A stretch of 64,000 nt of DNA. It comes from Litoditis marina. Lineage: Eukaryota > Nematoda > Chromadorea > Rhabditida > Rhabditidae. Below the pieces are notes generated by a model. It was not told the origin of the DNA and did not search any database. It saw nothing but the letters and a program-made list of their open reading frames with translations. The stretch is from positions 10,271,048 through 10,335,047 of the forward strand of contig OZ038433.1 of the NCBI GenBank assembly GCA_964036275.1. Direction: 5' to 3'. Position numbers and translations under genes: made by a program. Of the stretch, positions 24,701 to 36,815 are shown in pieces (within the stretch, counting starts at the first letter, position 1; each line of letters starts with the position of its first letter).

Positions 24701-27700
24701 TTTTTTGCCTATGCTTATTTAATTTTTACTTATTACCATATTTTTACCTTAATTAATTGATTGTTTAATTATCTCAACTGATTAATGTTTACCTATGCGT
24801 TCCCCTGGAGAATGAGAAGAAAGGAGAAACAAGAAAAAAATGCATAACCCTATAGATGCATTTTCGTCGCCCTATACACAAAAACTCGAAAGAGACCCAA
24901 ACAGAATCGAAAAAAACCTCCCATTTTACAGTGTTCTGATACAAAAACAAACAACAACTTCAGCAAAGCGATCACACACGAATAAGGTGTGACTATTCTT
25001 CAGAAACGAATTCACATTTATTTAAATATCTTACCATTCTGATTCTGAATGGAAAATAGTCAATTTCAACCTATATGAGCAGACAGAGACAAAGTAGCCC
25101 CAAACCCCAGTAAGGTCCGACTGAGCGACAAAAAGTAGTCCGTTTTAGATGTGAACAAGTGAAAATTTATGATTTTATATGAAAAGTAGACCGATTTTCT
25201 TTATTTCGGCGAAAAAGTAGCCGGTTTTCTAGATTTTTTTCGGCTATTCACGTATTCAGCCCATTTTGCTACATTACTGTAACAGTAACTAAAACGAACC
25301 GGAAGCACTCGGTTTCCTCCTGCCAGTCCGGAGCTACTTGTGCCATGAACAGAAAAAGACTTTCAAATTGCAACACGTGAACTTATCGACTTTCAATCAA
25401 AAATAGGCCATTTTCGCTGATATTAACAAACAAAATACAAACTTTCTATATATTTTGACTAGTAGGAGTAAGAAAACGCACCTAAAACACTCAGTTCCCT
25501 CTTGCCAGTCGGGCGCGACCTGAGCCATGAACATTGCGTCCGCCTCTTTTATGGACGGAAAGTCGAATCCGGACAATTTCATGAGATTGTGGGTATCCAC
25601 GACTATCTTGTACTCCGACTTGTTGGCAAACGCCATCGCCCAACACTGCAGCATCTCGAGTACCTTGTTCTGCACCTAAAGTATAAAAAATTTATTAAAT
25701 ACAACTAATAATAATGATAATGCTACAAATCGCAACACCACCAACTATCATTATCATTTAAAAAATACCCATCCCGTACGAGCACATATGATCAACATCT
25801 TTCCAGGTACAAATTGAACATAACCTAGCGAATCTGCGGAATCAAACACACTACCACCTTCCGTTTACTTCCATTGTTCGAAATCGATAACTGAGACATT
25901 GAAACAACTGTTCACCGTGCAACAAACCTCTAAAAATAGGCTACACAAATCAGTGAAATTGTGAAATGCCCAATAAGAATAAAAGCCATCGGAATCGCAT
26001 CAACACAGAAAACCCTATAACACGAACAACCAAAAAAATCGCTCACATTCTCATATTTGCTCTCGATACCCAGCTTTTTGAACTCTTCCATGAAGTCCCG
26101 TGTAGCAACCTCGTTGATGATCTGTAAGACGAGACTATGCATGGTAATAATGAAATAACGTAAATGCGAAACTTGAGGAACTTTCGAACTGTAAAAACAT
26201 AATTAAACCATCTAGAACAGAATACACTTGATTCGTGGAAACCAATGGTTGCGCATTCAAATGATCTCCATGCTTGAAAAAACAGGTCCCTCTTTTCAAA
26301 GTATATGACTAATTGTAGTCATACTCCAGCAAAGTTCTATAATTGTTTTGTTTGATACAAAAACAAAACCATTCATTTTTACGTGTTTGAATCTGAAAAC
26401 CGACTACTTTTTGTCGAATAGTCGGACCTTACTGGTGCGTTTGAATGGAGTATATAGTCTTTTCCATTCCCACTGAGACTCCTACAGTAGGATTTCGAAA
26501 CTTCCGAGCCATTTTGCTCACTTACTTTTGATCGAAGAAGTTGAGGATTTCCGTACCTCATTCTCCTTCTCAGGTAGAGTGAATATACGAGAGCATTCTC
26601 CATAAACTACATTTTCAGCTTCACAACAGCCTTCAAAAAGTTTGTAAGGTTACTGTAAAAGTCTCAGTAGGAATGGTGTGAACTATACCCACCTTTGATC
26701 CGCAGTTTTTGACGCAGGCATCGAGGACTAGTAGAGCGTGGAGTACCACATGTGGATTTTCATGGAGCAGACGCCTTCGAATAGAGGTCATCGCCGCTTT
26801 TCCACTGTAAAATCGATAGATTTTCATTAAAATGTTTAATGTTATAAACAGCGGGTTGAAGAAAAGTTGAGTAATTTCAAGTTTCGCCGCATTCATTGCA
26901 TACTTTTGACTTTGACGTTTTACGCCGGCGTGAGGCAATGTTTTTCATATGTATTTATTGAGGCCGCCGGCCGGTGTTAGCGCCAACTAAATCGATATGC
27001 ATGTATTAATGTAAAAATACACAACCCGTCTCCAGTTGTTTGGTTTGCCACTCACATCATGTTCTGTCTAGAGTGGAGCAGTTCTCAAATTACGTTATCT
27101 TCGTTCAAGTGTTGAAAAGGTTCACAGAAAATTTTTAAAAAGGAACTTACGGTACTTCGCCGGCCCGAACAGAATCGAAGCATGCTATGATTCCATCCCA
27201 ATTCGGCTCCAGCAGGGTGCTATCCGTTGCAGCTTCTGGAAATATCGAATCATAGGTATTTTGCCGAGAACCAGACGAAAAACGAGATAGTGAGGGGAGG
27301 CAACTCAAATAAAACGAGAAAGTCGCGAGATCTCAGAGCCGGTGGTACGCGTGGCGTTTCTCCGGATGCCAAAGACATCACACATGAATGATGAAGAATG
27401 ACATGTTCTTTTACCATCTACGAAATATAATGGTACAACACAACCATACTCCATACACCAGCAAGGTTGTCCGAATAGTCAGAAAAATTCGAAAAACGGA
27501 CTACTTTTTAGCCGAAACATGGAAATCGGTCTACCTTTGATGAAAATTTCTACATTTTCACGTGTTCACATCTGAAAACGGCTTACTTTTTGTCACTTAG
27601 TCAGACCTTACTGGTGTATGGCTACAACCCTCCAACCTCAACTTAAAATTAAAGCTGAAAAATAGTATGAAGCGAAATCGAAAACTTTTAAACACTGGGC

Positions 27701-27741
27701 GAGAAAAACTTACCGAGCAACCTGTCGAACTTCTTTGACAT
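15798..27741 (-). CDS. HGS: Hepatocyte growth factor-regulated tyrosine kinase substrate (ESCRT-0 subunit Hrs)
   Basis: Sorts ubiquitinated cargo at early endosomes, normally with STAM. Twenty exons, gene order: 27741-27714, 27235-27151, 26804-26693, 26121-26047, 25675-25482, 24645-24525, 24031-23966, 23448-23329, 22718-22641, 22240-22125, 21671-21620, 21348-21145, 19880-19733, 19068-18896, 18562-18482, 17792-17714, 17482-17339, 17030-16837, 16349-16277, 15883-15798. The sum is 2229 nt, in frame, 742 residues (human about 777). VHS domain about 5-140; FYVE zinc finger about 155-227 with RKHHCRACG and RVCDAC (PI3P binding); UIM at about 249-266 ([18 protein letters not shown]); coiled-coil/GAT-like region about 420-550; Pro/Gln/Tyr-rich tail with poly-Gln; C-terminal clathrin box LISFD. 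The start MSKKFDRLL matches the family's short leader before VHS. It shares a divergent intergenic region with the large + strand gene. Confidence 0.95.
16383..16618. mobile_element. MITE, TATAGTTTGTTTCAC family
   Basis: About 236 bp with inverted ends TATAGTTTGTTTCACTCA and TTGGTGAAACAGAGTATA, followed inwards by CTCTACNGTAA / CTACTGTAGA. Intron of HGS. Sisters: 20909-21143, 31307-31543; fragments near 955-985, 14449-14495 and 14902-14955. Confidence 0.7.
17839..18002. mobile_element. MITE, AAGTAGTCCG family
   Basis: Imperfect palindrome: GTCCGAATAGTCAGAAAA at one end, TCGCTTAGTCGGACATTAC at the other, with CACGTGTTT-like core. HGS intron. Best copies: 20341-20506, 27454-27620, 35677-35841, 48115-48287, 48640-48808, 58384-58556. 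Confidence 0.65.
19462..19672. repeat. Palindromic repeat built of CCATAATATGGTGG motifs
   Basis: At least eight CCATAATATGG-like units in both senses between GAATGGCC and its inverse GGCCATTC. HGS intron. Only one clear copy in the window. Confidence 0.7.
20341..20506. mobile_element. MITE, AAGTAGTCCG family
   Basis: CACCAGTAAGGTCCGACTAA at the left end is mirrored by GGACAACTTTACTGGTG at the right; AAAAGTAGTCCGTTTTT units inside. HGS intron. Confidence 0.75.
20909..21143. mobile_element. MITE joined to an HGS 5' splice site
   Basis: TATAGTTCGTTTCACCATCG start and GCGAAACAGACTATA end. The right end touches exon 21145-21348, so the donor GTATAGTCTG is made almost wholly of MITE sequence. 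Confidence 0.75.
21990..22026 (-). pseudogene. HGS: Partial duplicate of an HGS exon end
   Basis: About 37 bases close to the 3' end and donor of exon 22125-22240, encoding ENSLAGDDP again. Downstream in gene direction and without its own acceptor, so presumably not spliced in. Confidence 0.6.
22276..22410. mobile_element. MITE, AAGTAGTCCG family, shortened
   Basis: ACACCAGTAAGCTCTGACTA start and TTTACTGGTGTATG end. HGS intron. Confidence 0.65.
23183..23303. mobile_element. TTAA-type palindromic MITE
   Basis: GAAGAAGGACGATTATGTGG start and inverted end. It stops about 25 bases from the donor of the UIM-encoding HGS exon 23329-23448. Confidence 0.7.
23740..23863. mobile_element. TTAA-type palindromic MITE
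   Basis: One of the best-preserved copies: TTAAAGAAGGACGATTATG to the exact inverse ending in CTACTTTAA. HGS intron. Confidence 0.8.
24189..24387 (+). mobile_element. tRNA-derived SINE
   Basis: Full-length copy: CTATAGTCGTCGCCAACGG start, A-box-like GCGCAGTGGTTAGCGCC, B-box-like TGTTCGATTCC, end GGCACCCACTATA. HGS intron. Confidence 0.75.
25104..25255. mobile_element. MITE, AAGTAGTCCG family, decayed
   Basis: CCCAGTAAGGTCCGACTGAG start with AAAAGTAGTCCG and AGTAGACCG units; the right end is eroded. HGS intron. Confidence 0.6.
25300..25351 (-). pseudogene. HGS: Partial duplicate of the HGS VHS-FYVE junction exon
   Basis: Repeats the end of exon 25482-25675 with coding-like changes ([12 protein letters not shown] instead of [12 protein letters not shown]) and a GT donor in the same phase. 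No acceptor in a usable phase was found upstream. Probably a decayed tandem duplication. Confidence 0.6.
26453..26687. mobile_element. MITE ending five bases from an HGS 5' splice site
   Basis: TATAGTCTTTTCCATTCCCA start and GGAATGGTGTGAACTATA end. It ends five bases from exon 26693-26804, whose donor reads GTGGGTATAG. Confidence 0.75.
27454..27620. mobile_element. MITE, AAGTAGTCCG family
   Basis: Well-kept copy: ACACCAGCAAGGTTGTCCG start, CACGTGTT core, CCTTACTGGTGTATG end. HGS intron 1. Confidence 0.75.
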
Positions 27742-28751
27742 CACTTTCTGTGATCGCCTAAAATAAATCTATTATACGTGAGTAAAAACGTCACAAAGTG
27801 TTGTATCGTTAGAGAACTGGAGAAAAACTAATGAATCTACCTATCAACGAGAATTATATATCTGACAGAAGGTGGTAGACCAGTTTCTGGGTAGAAACGA
27901 TATAAAATGCAGTCGAGACCACAACAATGGGCACGTTTATTGTACTTCAAACGTAACGTGCACTATCTTATTTTAATTACTAACAGAAATTTCTGAAAGC
28001 TGCAACATGCTTAGACAACAATTGCACAAGCGAGTCTAACACTACAAGGTAAGAAATTAAACCTACAATTGAACCGAGAATAGTCTACTTTCATGGTTAC
28101 CTAACGAAACAAAAGTATGTCAAAAAGATGATATTATGATGCTTTGAATTATCCAGGAACAACCTAAATTAAACGAAACGTGACTGACATACGTTATGAT
28201 ACATACAACTAACTAAGAAACAGCTAAAGAGTTGAGTTTTTATAAATCTTTATAGAGCTGATTAACTTCAAATATAACTCAGTAATTTATATATTCTTCA
28301 CACATAAGAAGAAAACCAAAATCATTTAACTTTAATAATATAAATTATGTAATTTATTATATTATTTTGCAAGAATTTGTCATCGTTCAGCTGACTCAAT
28401 TTCGGCCGACAGCAAAGCCACATCACGCGTAAACACCTTTAATTTAATTTGTGTTGTTTAGCAGGGAGTTGGATATAAATATTTGACAAAAAAATTCACT
28501 TCCGATTTTGACGAGTTTTTCACGTCATTTCAGTTTTCTAGTTTTGCTGCAAAGTACCAATTGCTTGGTTTGTCAAATTCGTGAGTAATAGTATTAATCT
28601 TATCATTTTTGTCGCGTTTTTCTGGTTTTCTTCTCGATTTGGTTATCATTTTAATTTTATATTTATTCAAAAGACTGGGAAGTAGTGTTTTTGTTACAGA
28701 ATCCTGTTGATGTAAAGCAGTATTCGAAGCTGAACCTCATATGTGAAAACC
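27742..28751. promoter_or_regulatory. Divergent intergenic region between HGS and the large + strand gene
   Basis: About 1 kb separates the HGS start codon (-) from the ATG of the large gene (+), so both promoters and 5' untranslated regions must lie here or in unseen upstream exons. AT-rich, no repeat family recognised. No confident TATA or initiator element can be named. Confidence 0.5.
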
Positions 28752-31700
28752 ATGTTTTCTTCCGCTCTCATCTCCGTCTCAGGGACCGGTAAGTGTTAAC
28801 ACAGTCTATGATTGATATTCCCTGCGTTGTATTTTGTGTTTCTCATATGTGATACTGATAATTATATAATCATTCTTATCTCCAATGCAAAATCTCTTGT
28901 TTTTCATGAATACATAAAGATTTTAATTGAGATTTGCCCAGTTCCACCCAGTTGAGCCGCCTAGGATGCGCGCGAAGCATGCCTCGTCGTTATGTCCTTT
29001 CTTGCATGCTTCTTTCTGATCGATCGCATTTTGAGCCAAATTATGTTCTAAAAATGTTTTCCGTATTTGGTTTTTTTGTGAATTCATGTACAAGTTGATT
29101 GAAAGATTGAGACTTGCCTTGTCCCAGATCCCAGTTTAACACCTTTGGCTCTTCAAGTTGCTCACGCGAATTTTCTTCAAAGTTTAGCTAGTAAAATAAT
29201 CCAAGTTTCTGCGCTAATCCGGTAAATACATATTAAATCAATTGCTCGATCGGTTTCGAATTCTCATATTATGAAACGAGTGTATGGCAAATTAAGTGGT
29301 ACCGAACCCCTTTTTCCTTATTTGAGCTCAAAGCTCAAAGATTTCGGTTGCCAGACGCTACAACCAAACGGAGGGTGACTTTGTTGGTTGCTCCGTTGAA
29401 CCCAGTAGATTTCATTGGAATTGACATTTCGAACTGCCCTACTTTCAACAATAGTCTGATGAAAACCTCACCTACCACCCAGTGTTATGGTTTGGTTTAT
29501 TTGGTTTTCCATACCCAAATAGAACACCTGATTTTCAATAAATTTTTGTGGACTACAAAGTTGCCCGTCGTCCCACATATGCATGCAACTCTTTGATCAT
29601 GTTCAAACTTCATACTCCCGTGAAGTTGTCCTAAAAGTCAATATCTGTCTAATTAAATAAAAAGTGCTAATTCTTCACCAATACGGGGAGAACCTGTCCA
29701 ATCTGAATGGAAATTCGTAGGTTCCTAGTTTGAAGATGTATCATTCCAAAAAAACCGGAAAGTTATCGGTTTCCTTGGGTAGTTACCCAATGAATCCCCC
29801 GAGTTGTTGGAACACTTATAAGCACCTTAGCCCAGCACCCCAGCTCAAGGAAAATTCATAATTCTCTGTTCAGAGTACCGAGGTAACTGTTAGAAAAAAA
29901 TAGGGTAAAGTCAATATAATAATGGTTACTAGGATTAAACTGAACTCTTTCACATGAAATTTAAAGTTATGTATTTCATAGTTCTATTTGCAGACGGGTA
30001 CGGGTATGTACCAACTGTGCTCCCTGTTCCTGCCAACCCTGTGCCGGAAAATACCGTCTCCGACGCTCTGCTATTTCTGACAGATGACGTATGTTCATAC
30101 TTACTTCAATAAATACAAGGAAATTATCCTAATAATCAGAAAAGTTATCAAAACGGGCTCCTTTCTCGTCATTACCGGGGAAAAAGCTACACTTTTTGTG
30201 CAAAACTATGAACTTTTGCGTATTTAATTTGGTAAACGAGTTCCTTTCTGTAGAATAGTCACACCTTGTATGTTGTCTACTATCATCATATGTGCTGAGG
30301 GCTTCTCTGAAATGTATTGAATTTTCGCAAAGTTTCAACTTTGAGAAGTAGCTGTTTCATTCTGTGGTCGACCGTTTGACAAATAGAAAATACATTATTC
30401 CCTGATAGTGATTACTGGAAACTGGACTACAATTAAACTTCGAAATCATTGTGATCATAGATCATTGTTTTTGTGAAAGCTAAACTGTTTCCTGCTTGAA
30501 AGTGATTTAATGATACTATGTTTACAGACAACATCTTATCTGACCCGGAGCGTTTCGCTCGTGAGAAAAGTTGCTTCTCGTATGGGTACAATGATTGTCT
30601 CAACTGGTTAGTGTGAATATTTTTTTCTTGATTACATTTCCTGATTTATTACTTCTGTCCTTTAGAGGGAAAAGAACATTGTTGATACATTTGAATTTGA
30701 CATCACTATCGCATCATAAGCACAGTTCCTTCAACTGTGGCAGGAAGGAGGAAGGAAGCAGAGTGGCACCCTAATATTTTTTATCGCTAATTGCTCCTAT
30801 TTGCTTGCAATTAAGGTGGTCATTGAGTAGTACGCACGCATTCAAATTTTGAATTTTGAGGTAAAATGGTTGTAGGGTTAAATTCATTTGGGCAAAATAT
30901 ATTTTGTGTTAGAAGGACTTTCTGGGCCAAATTCGTAATTAAAATGTTTCAGTTAATTAAAATTAAACCTTATTCAGAGTTCACCCATGGACCGAGGAAG
31001 GAAATAATCGTCGTCTCATATTTTGCCGACCATCTGCCTCTTTTATTCGCCAATGGGGTCGCCGTGGAAGAAAAGTGAGGAATATATGTTAATCACGATC
31101 ATACACCGCCAAGGGTCTCTTATTCTGCCTGAAAGCTTGCGTTACCCCTCCAAAATAGTTCAAAACTGCGATTTTCATAAGTTTTGGTTCAATTTTCACT
31201 GGTTTTGTGGGAAAATTCACTGGTTTTTAGCTCGCGACCTCTACTTTTCCAAAAAGTTCGCAACCTCTCATCTCATAAGAGGCTTGGCGGTGTATGATCA
31301 CGCTCATATAGTTTGTTCCACCCACTTATAACCCTCTACAGTAATCTGCTGACACTTCCAGATAAAATTATGGTATACTAGCGTATTCAGAACTCCTCAA
31401 CATTTTGATAATGTCTTCTGCATGTTTACTACTACAAACTCGTCGAATTTGGAACCAAAGTAATGACTTGTTCATTAGAAAACATCCCCTTGAATTATTG
31501 ACGGATTACTGTAGGAGTACATCGATTGGTGAAACAGAGTATACACTCACATGATCCTGGAACACGGTTTCCATCACCGGTACCCATGTAAGAGTTCAGA
31601 GTCGCGACCCCTTCCTGACTGGAGAAAAAGAGAAAAAATCCTGGACCGATTTCCTTGTAAGAAGTGAAATTTTGCATGTGGAACATGCGCCGGGACCTTC

Positions 31701-32181
31701 CTTAAACTTTTCTCCATCAACCCCGATTTGATAGGTTGATGTCATCAACCTCTCTGCTAAATTTGGGCTAAGTTAGATCTTGTCAAAGATGGGGTGAGTA
31801 TATGATTTGATAGTGTTCTAATTTAGTGATAGTGTGGTTCAGCTGACCGTGGCCTATTGTGTGGAGAGGCTGCTTCTCTCACTGATTCTAAAAATATAAC
31901 ACTTTTAATGTAAAGCTTACAATTTAATCTAGATAGATGAAAAGCTTCTAAACGAAGAAGAGAACGCTAAATTTACAATGTTTCTGAGTATCAGGTCCTT
32001 TTCTGAGATGTTTCTGATTGTAGGGACCATGTGGTTCCGTTGACGGTGGCGTATAGTGTGGAGAGACTGCTTCTCTCACTGATTCGGCTGGAAATTGTAC
32101 CGCCCAATGTATATAGAAGGGTTATGGAAGCGGACACTGATGACAGTGCACAGGTGGGGTGTTTCTCTCTCTTTCTCTCTA

Positions 32182-32230
<49 letters not shown>

Positions 32231-35200
32231 TTCTCGCGCGCTGTTCATCACTCTTTCCTCCCATCTGTCTTTATGGCTTCCTATCTCTCTTTTTGATTTT
32301 CTCTGGTTTCTTTTAGTTCAAATCTGCCAGTGAACTAACTCACTTAAACGATCATATGTTTATATGAGATTGTTTGGTTGATTGTGGCTCGTTTACGTAC
32401 TGTTTGGAACTTTATAATACTTGAAAACGTAAAAAAAATGGTCTTGCGTAAAACTCACTTCCAATCGTTATTCTATACCAGGGGGGGGGGGGACTTTGTT
32501 ATCAACAGAGATTTTTTGAAAAGCAGAAGTTTTATATGTATATACTACACAACTGGGTTAAAAGTGAGGTTTTCAGCAGTAAAGGTGACATTTTTTGAAA
32601 CTGGGTCAGTTCAAACTCTCGCTTTTGAAGGAAAACGTGTGATTCAATTTTCAATTCAACAAAGTCGTCCTACGTTTGTTCTATACTTTACTAACTTCCA
32701 GAAAGAAATAGACGATCTCGTCCGCTCCAGTGAATTTTGGAAAATCGTCAACTTTGTGGTCTCACTGAAAGTGAACGGTAGGCAATAAATCAAATTATAA
32801 ATTGTAATACAACGAAATACATCATAAATCACAATGAATTGATCTGTTATAGTTAATTCCTTCAACGGTTTAGCCCATAGTCATACTCCATTCAGTATCA
32901 TATTTTTAATAGCCAGAAAGGTTGGGAAATCGGGAAATCTGCCCAGTTTGATACTAAATTATGGCGTTTGACGAATTTAAATGTGAATACCTAAAAATCG
33001 TGTTGAATCATCATCACGTCACCTAGGCATTTCCGTATTCAACGTTAGTCAACCGTAATTAGAAAGTTAGAAACAGGGGTGACCACAAGTTGCACGCGTG
33101 CAACAATTTTAAGGGGAGGGGGGTCGTAAAGGCCCCAACAAGCCGAAAAACTTCTGAAATAATGGTGATTTTTGTGAAATTCTCGCAATTTTGAAGAATA
33201 ATTTCGTAATTTTCGGCGAATTTCTATTTTTTAAAGGGGAGGGGTCGTACCGGCGGTGGGGTCGGTCAATATTTTGGTCATCCTTGGTTAGAAAAAAGCT
33301 CAAAAATAAAAAGTCGCATAACAGTGAGGTCGCTGATCTCACTGTTATGCGACCAGAGTCAGTGCCAACCGTTTTAAACATCAATGTGCGCATATTAGGC
33401 CGGGTTCACACTTACGTCGGCATATTACGTTTTTGCTGAACAAAACATGATAATCTATTCACGTTGGCGGTATGCGTAAACTAAGTCAATACGCATGAAA
33501 AGTTGAAAAGCATTGTCTTACGTTGTGTAAACAGTACGACCCGGACCTTAGCTGCTTAGCTCTATCAATCTTCTATTTTGTGTTTTTTCTTTCAGATAAA
33601 TTTCACCCTCTCTTCACCAATATGGACGTCTTCGTAGATGCGGGAAGAATAAGCAGTCAAATTAGACATCTACGCATCGAATACTGGAAGGTAGATTGTC
33701 TTCTATCCTTATAGTTACAACAGTTTATTAAGTAAAAACATGCCGGCAAATGAAATATTCACCTTTAAAATTTTCCCAATGAGCCATGAGATGTTTAGTG
33801 AACATATTTATTCATATTTTATTTCATATTTATTTATTCACGTCGCTTCGTTACGAGGTGGTGTTCATATACATGTCACAGATCTTTTTAGCAGCAGAAC
33901 ATGGACTTTTGTTATAGCAATACTCAGTTAAGAACAAAGAAAAGCTGTATTTTCTAACTGAATTTATATTGATACATTTTATTTTATTTTACACTTTTGA
34001 ACAAACTCAATAAAGATTAGAACAGGAAGTAGTAAAAATACTAATTGCTATGTTTGATTGTTAGAACAATATTCAATGGCAAAACCGCAAGACGATTTTC
34101 TGATTAGTCTATGTTAATGTGCAGCCTACTCACGAGGAACAGTGGATCCAACTACAAAGTACAATGAAATTTGACACTCAAATATTCTCATCTGGTTACA
34201 TTTGGTGAATCTCTACATGTAAAGCTGATCAATTACGTGGACCAATCCCGACGCATCGGTCCTTTAAACTGAAATTCAATGATGTATTGCAGTTTAAAGG
34301 ACTGAAGCGTTGGGATTGGACCACATAATCGTCTTTCTTTAAGGAGGTGCGCAACTACGCCATTTCGACCTGGAAGACGGTACCAGAATCGGTGCAGCCG
34401 GCTGGGAGTAAAATCAATGTGAGTCCGTGCTTACGCCGCCAAAATCATCTAAGTAACCAGAAAAGTTCAAAACACGGACTATTTTTTTGTCAATAACGGG
34501 TATAATTATAATTGCCTGGTTGAGTGCGAAATAGACACTCGTTCACAGTAAGAGATCTTTGTTCTGTAGAATAGTCAAACCTTAGCAGTGTGTGGTTCTG
34601 AATTATGCTCATGAGTAATTTGTCGGGCTCGAACAGATCAGCACATGTTCAAGCCATTCTGTACAGTATACACGGTACGCCGTACCGTACGTCTACAAAA
34701 GCATCAGCTCCTTTCATTTGAATGCGGGTTTTGCATTAAAAAAGGGAAGAAAAAGAACACGGTGTGATCACGAAAAACGGGCTACTTTTACGCAAAAAAA
34801 GATTTGTCTGTTTTCGCATTGATACAAACATATTAATTTTCATGTGTTTCAATCTGAAAGCAGCAAACTACTCTTTCTCAAACAGTGTGATTTTACTGGT
34901 GTGATTATTGCTTCCAGGAGCAGGCAATCTGTTCGATTATCGATTCACTGTTGGATGATGTGGTGACAGCTGAGAGGATGGAGTTGGAGCAAAAGGAATG
35001 GGTATGTGGTTCAACTGTATACTCTATTTAATAGTTTATTCTTTGATTCGTTCTTTTCTTGTCATAACCAGGTGATACTGTGCAATTGACAGTAGAATTT
35101 TGTGTTTTCATCTCGAGTTTGGAGTTATGGAGTATAATTTGTTAAACTGACGTGAAATGAGCAATAAATATCCCGAAATCGCTGCAGTTAGTGTAATTTG

Positions 35201-36762
35201 GCTGGCTCGAATTGAATTCTTCCAATTCCCAAGTGAGACAATTTCACCTATGTTTCCAGATTCCTGTGTCTAGCCAACTAGGAAGTTTTCCTATGAAAGG
35301 TTGTACATTCGAGCCGGAAGTCAAGGTATGATCTCATAACTCATACGTTTCCTAACCTAGCCTAGCCGTTGTATAGTCTTGGCTAAGGATTCCAAATTGC
35401 CAATCATGGTCGTTTATTCGTATTCGCACAGCTCAGAGAACAATATTAAAGAAGGGCAATTATGTGGACCAATCCCGTGTCAACGGTCCTTTAAACTGAA
35501 TAATGTGTTGCGGATTAAAGGACTGAAGCGCTGCGATTGGACTAGATTATCGTCCTTTTTGAGGAAGAGGAAGATACCTAACAACCTCACGGGGTGGAAC
35601 CCTGCTTATAATCGAAACTCATTGTAGTTGACGCCAAACTCTGGCAACCTTGGCCTAGATGCTGAATATCTAGGCATACGCCAGAAAGGTCTGACTAAGC
35701 GACATAAAGTAATCCGTTTTCAAGTGTAAACACGTGAAAATTCAGGATTTTTCATCAAAGTAGACCGATTTTCATCCTTTCGACTAAAAAGTAGTCTGTT
35801 TTTCGAAGTTTTCTGACTATTCGGACAACCTTGCTGGTGTTTGATTATGGGAAAGAATAGTCGACCTGTGTATGATTCACCCGTATGACCCGTGATTCAA
35901 ACTCCCGATTTGAAAGAAAAACGGGTAATTTTATGGAGAATCCAACAAAGTCACCCCTTCTTTGTGCAGCATGAATGTAAATAGAAATCGAATCGAACAA
36001 GTTACCTGTTGTGACTTTTTCAGTTATCCAAAAAGCAGCGCCGGAGGGCGAATGCCAAGCTGAACAAGGTGGAGATTGGATCTCAGAAGCAAAAGATGAA
36101 GGCGTCAGAAGCATGGGCAATACAGGAAGTCTGTGGAATTGACGTCACCGAAGTAGCACTGAGAGGGGTTCCAGTGGAGGTGGGTAGTTGCGTCATCTAC
36201 ATTATGTTGGTGATATATCCCTGTCTGGCGAGTGCGTTTATTCTCTCTCGGTCTCTCTCTCTCTCTCTATCTCTCCCTCTCTCTCTCTTTCTCTTAGGGA
36301 TCAAAAATGTGTATACCAAAAAACTCTTAAATACAGAATAATTTGTTAAACTAGATCTCACTCCTATTTAGTGTGTTAGGTTGTAGGTGTCTTTGATGGT
36401 TCCTACAGTGGGGTTACTGTTTAGTTCTCTAGTTTTTATTTTTTGGCATAATATTAACCTGTTTGGTAACTTTTTTGACTGTTTATGACCTACGACTTAT
36501 GTTCAGAATGAGTTTTTAGAATGAAAATCCAAGAAAGTAAATGAAATGGGCTAATAAAATGTAAAAATTAAAATAATCCACGATTTCTTGTTCAGAAGGA
36601 GGGCGTCGCTGTCCAGAGTGTACAGTCGCCGCCAAAAGACGACCCTCTGGTTAGCAATGTGGAGAAGGAAGGAAGGATGGAGAGTACTATGGAGAAGGGG
36701 CCAGAGCCAGTAGGTGGGTATACAGTATACTGAAAGGTAGTCATGGATCGCTTCATTCTCAC

Positions 36763-36815
<53 letters not shown>

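Larger units (their letters stand above)
29994..35001 (+). other. N-terminal diverged copy of the repeated module
   Basis: Exons 2 to 9 of the large gene. Exon end phases from exon 2 to exon 8 run 0-1-2-0-1-0-0, the same order as modules A, B and C. Segment patterns also agree: LTRSVSLVRKVASRMGTMIVS against FKLLRVFLNKVFGRTGRFLIV, and VERLLLSLIRLEIVPPNVYR against VLLAFLQLVMDVTGLSQLSP. Similarity is weak, so homology rests chiefly on gene structure. Confidence 0.55.

Noticed and set aside
36743..36812. N-terminal extension of the truncated reverse transcriptase reading through a Leu-Ser repeat
   Set aside because: This part is the (TC)n microsatellite, outside the element; the element begins at 36813.
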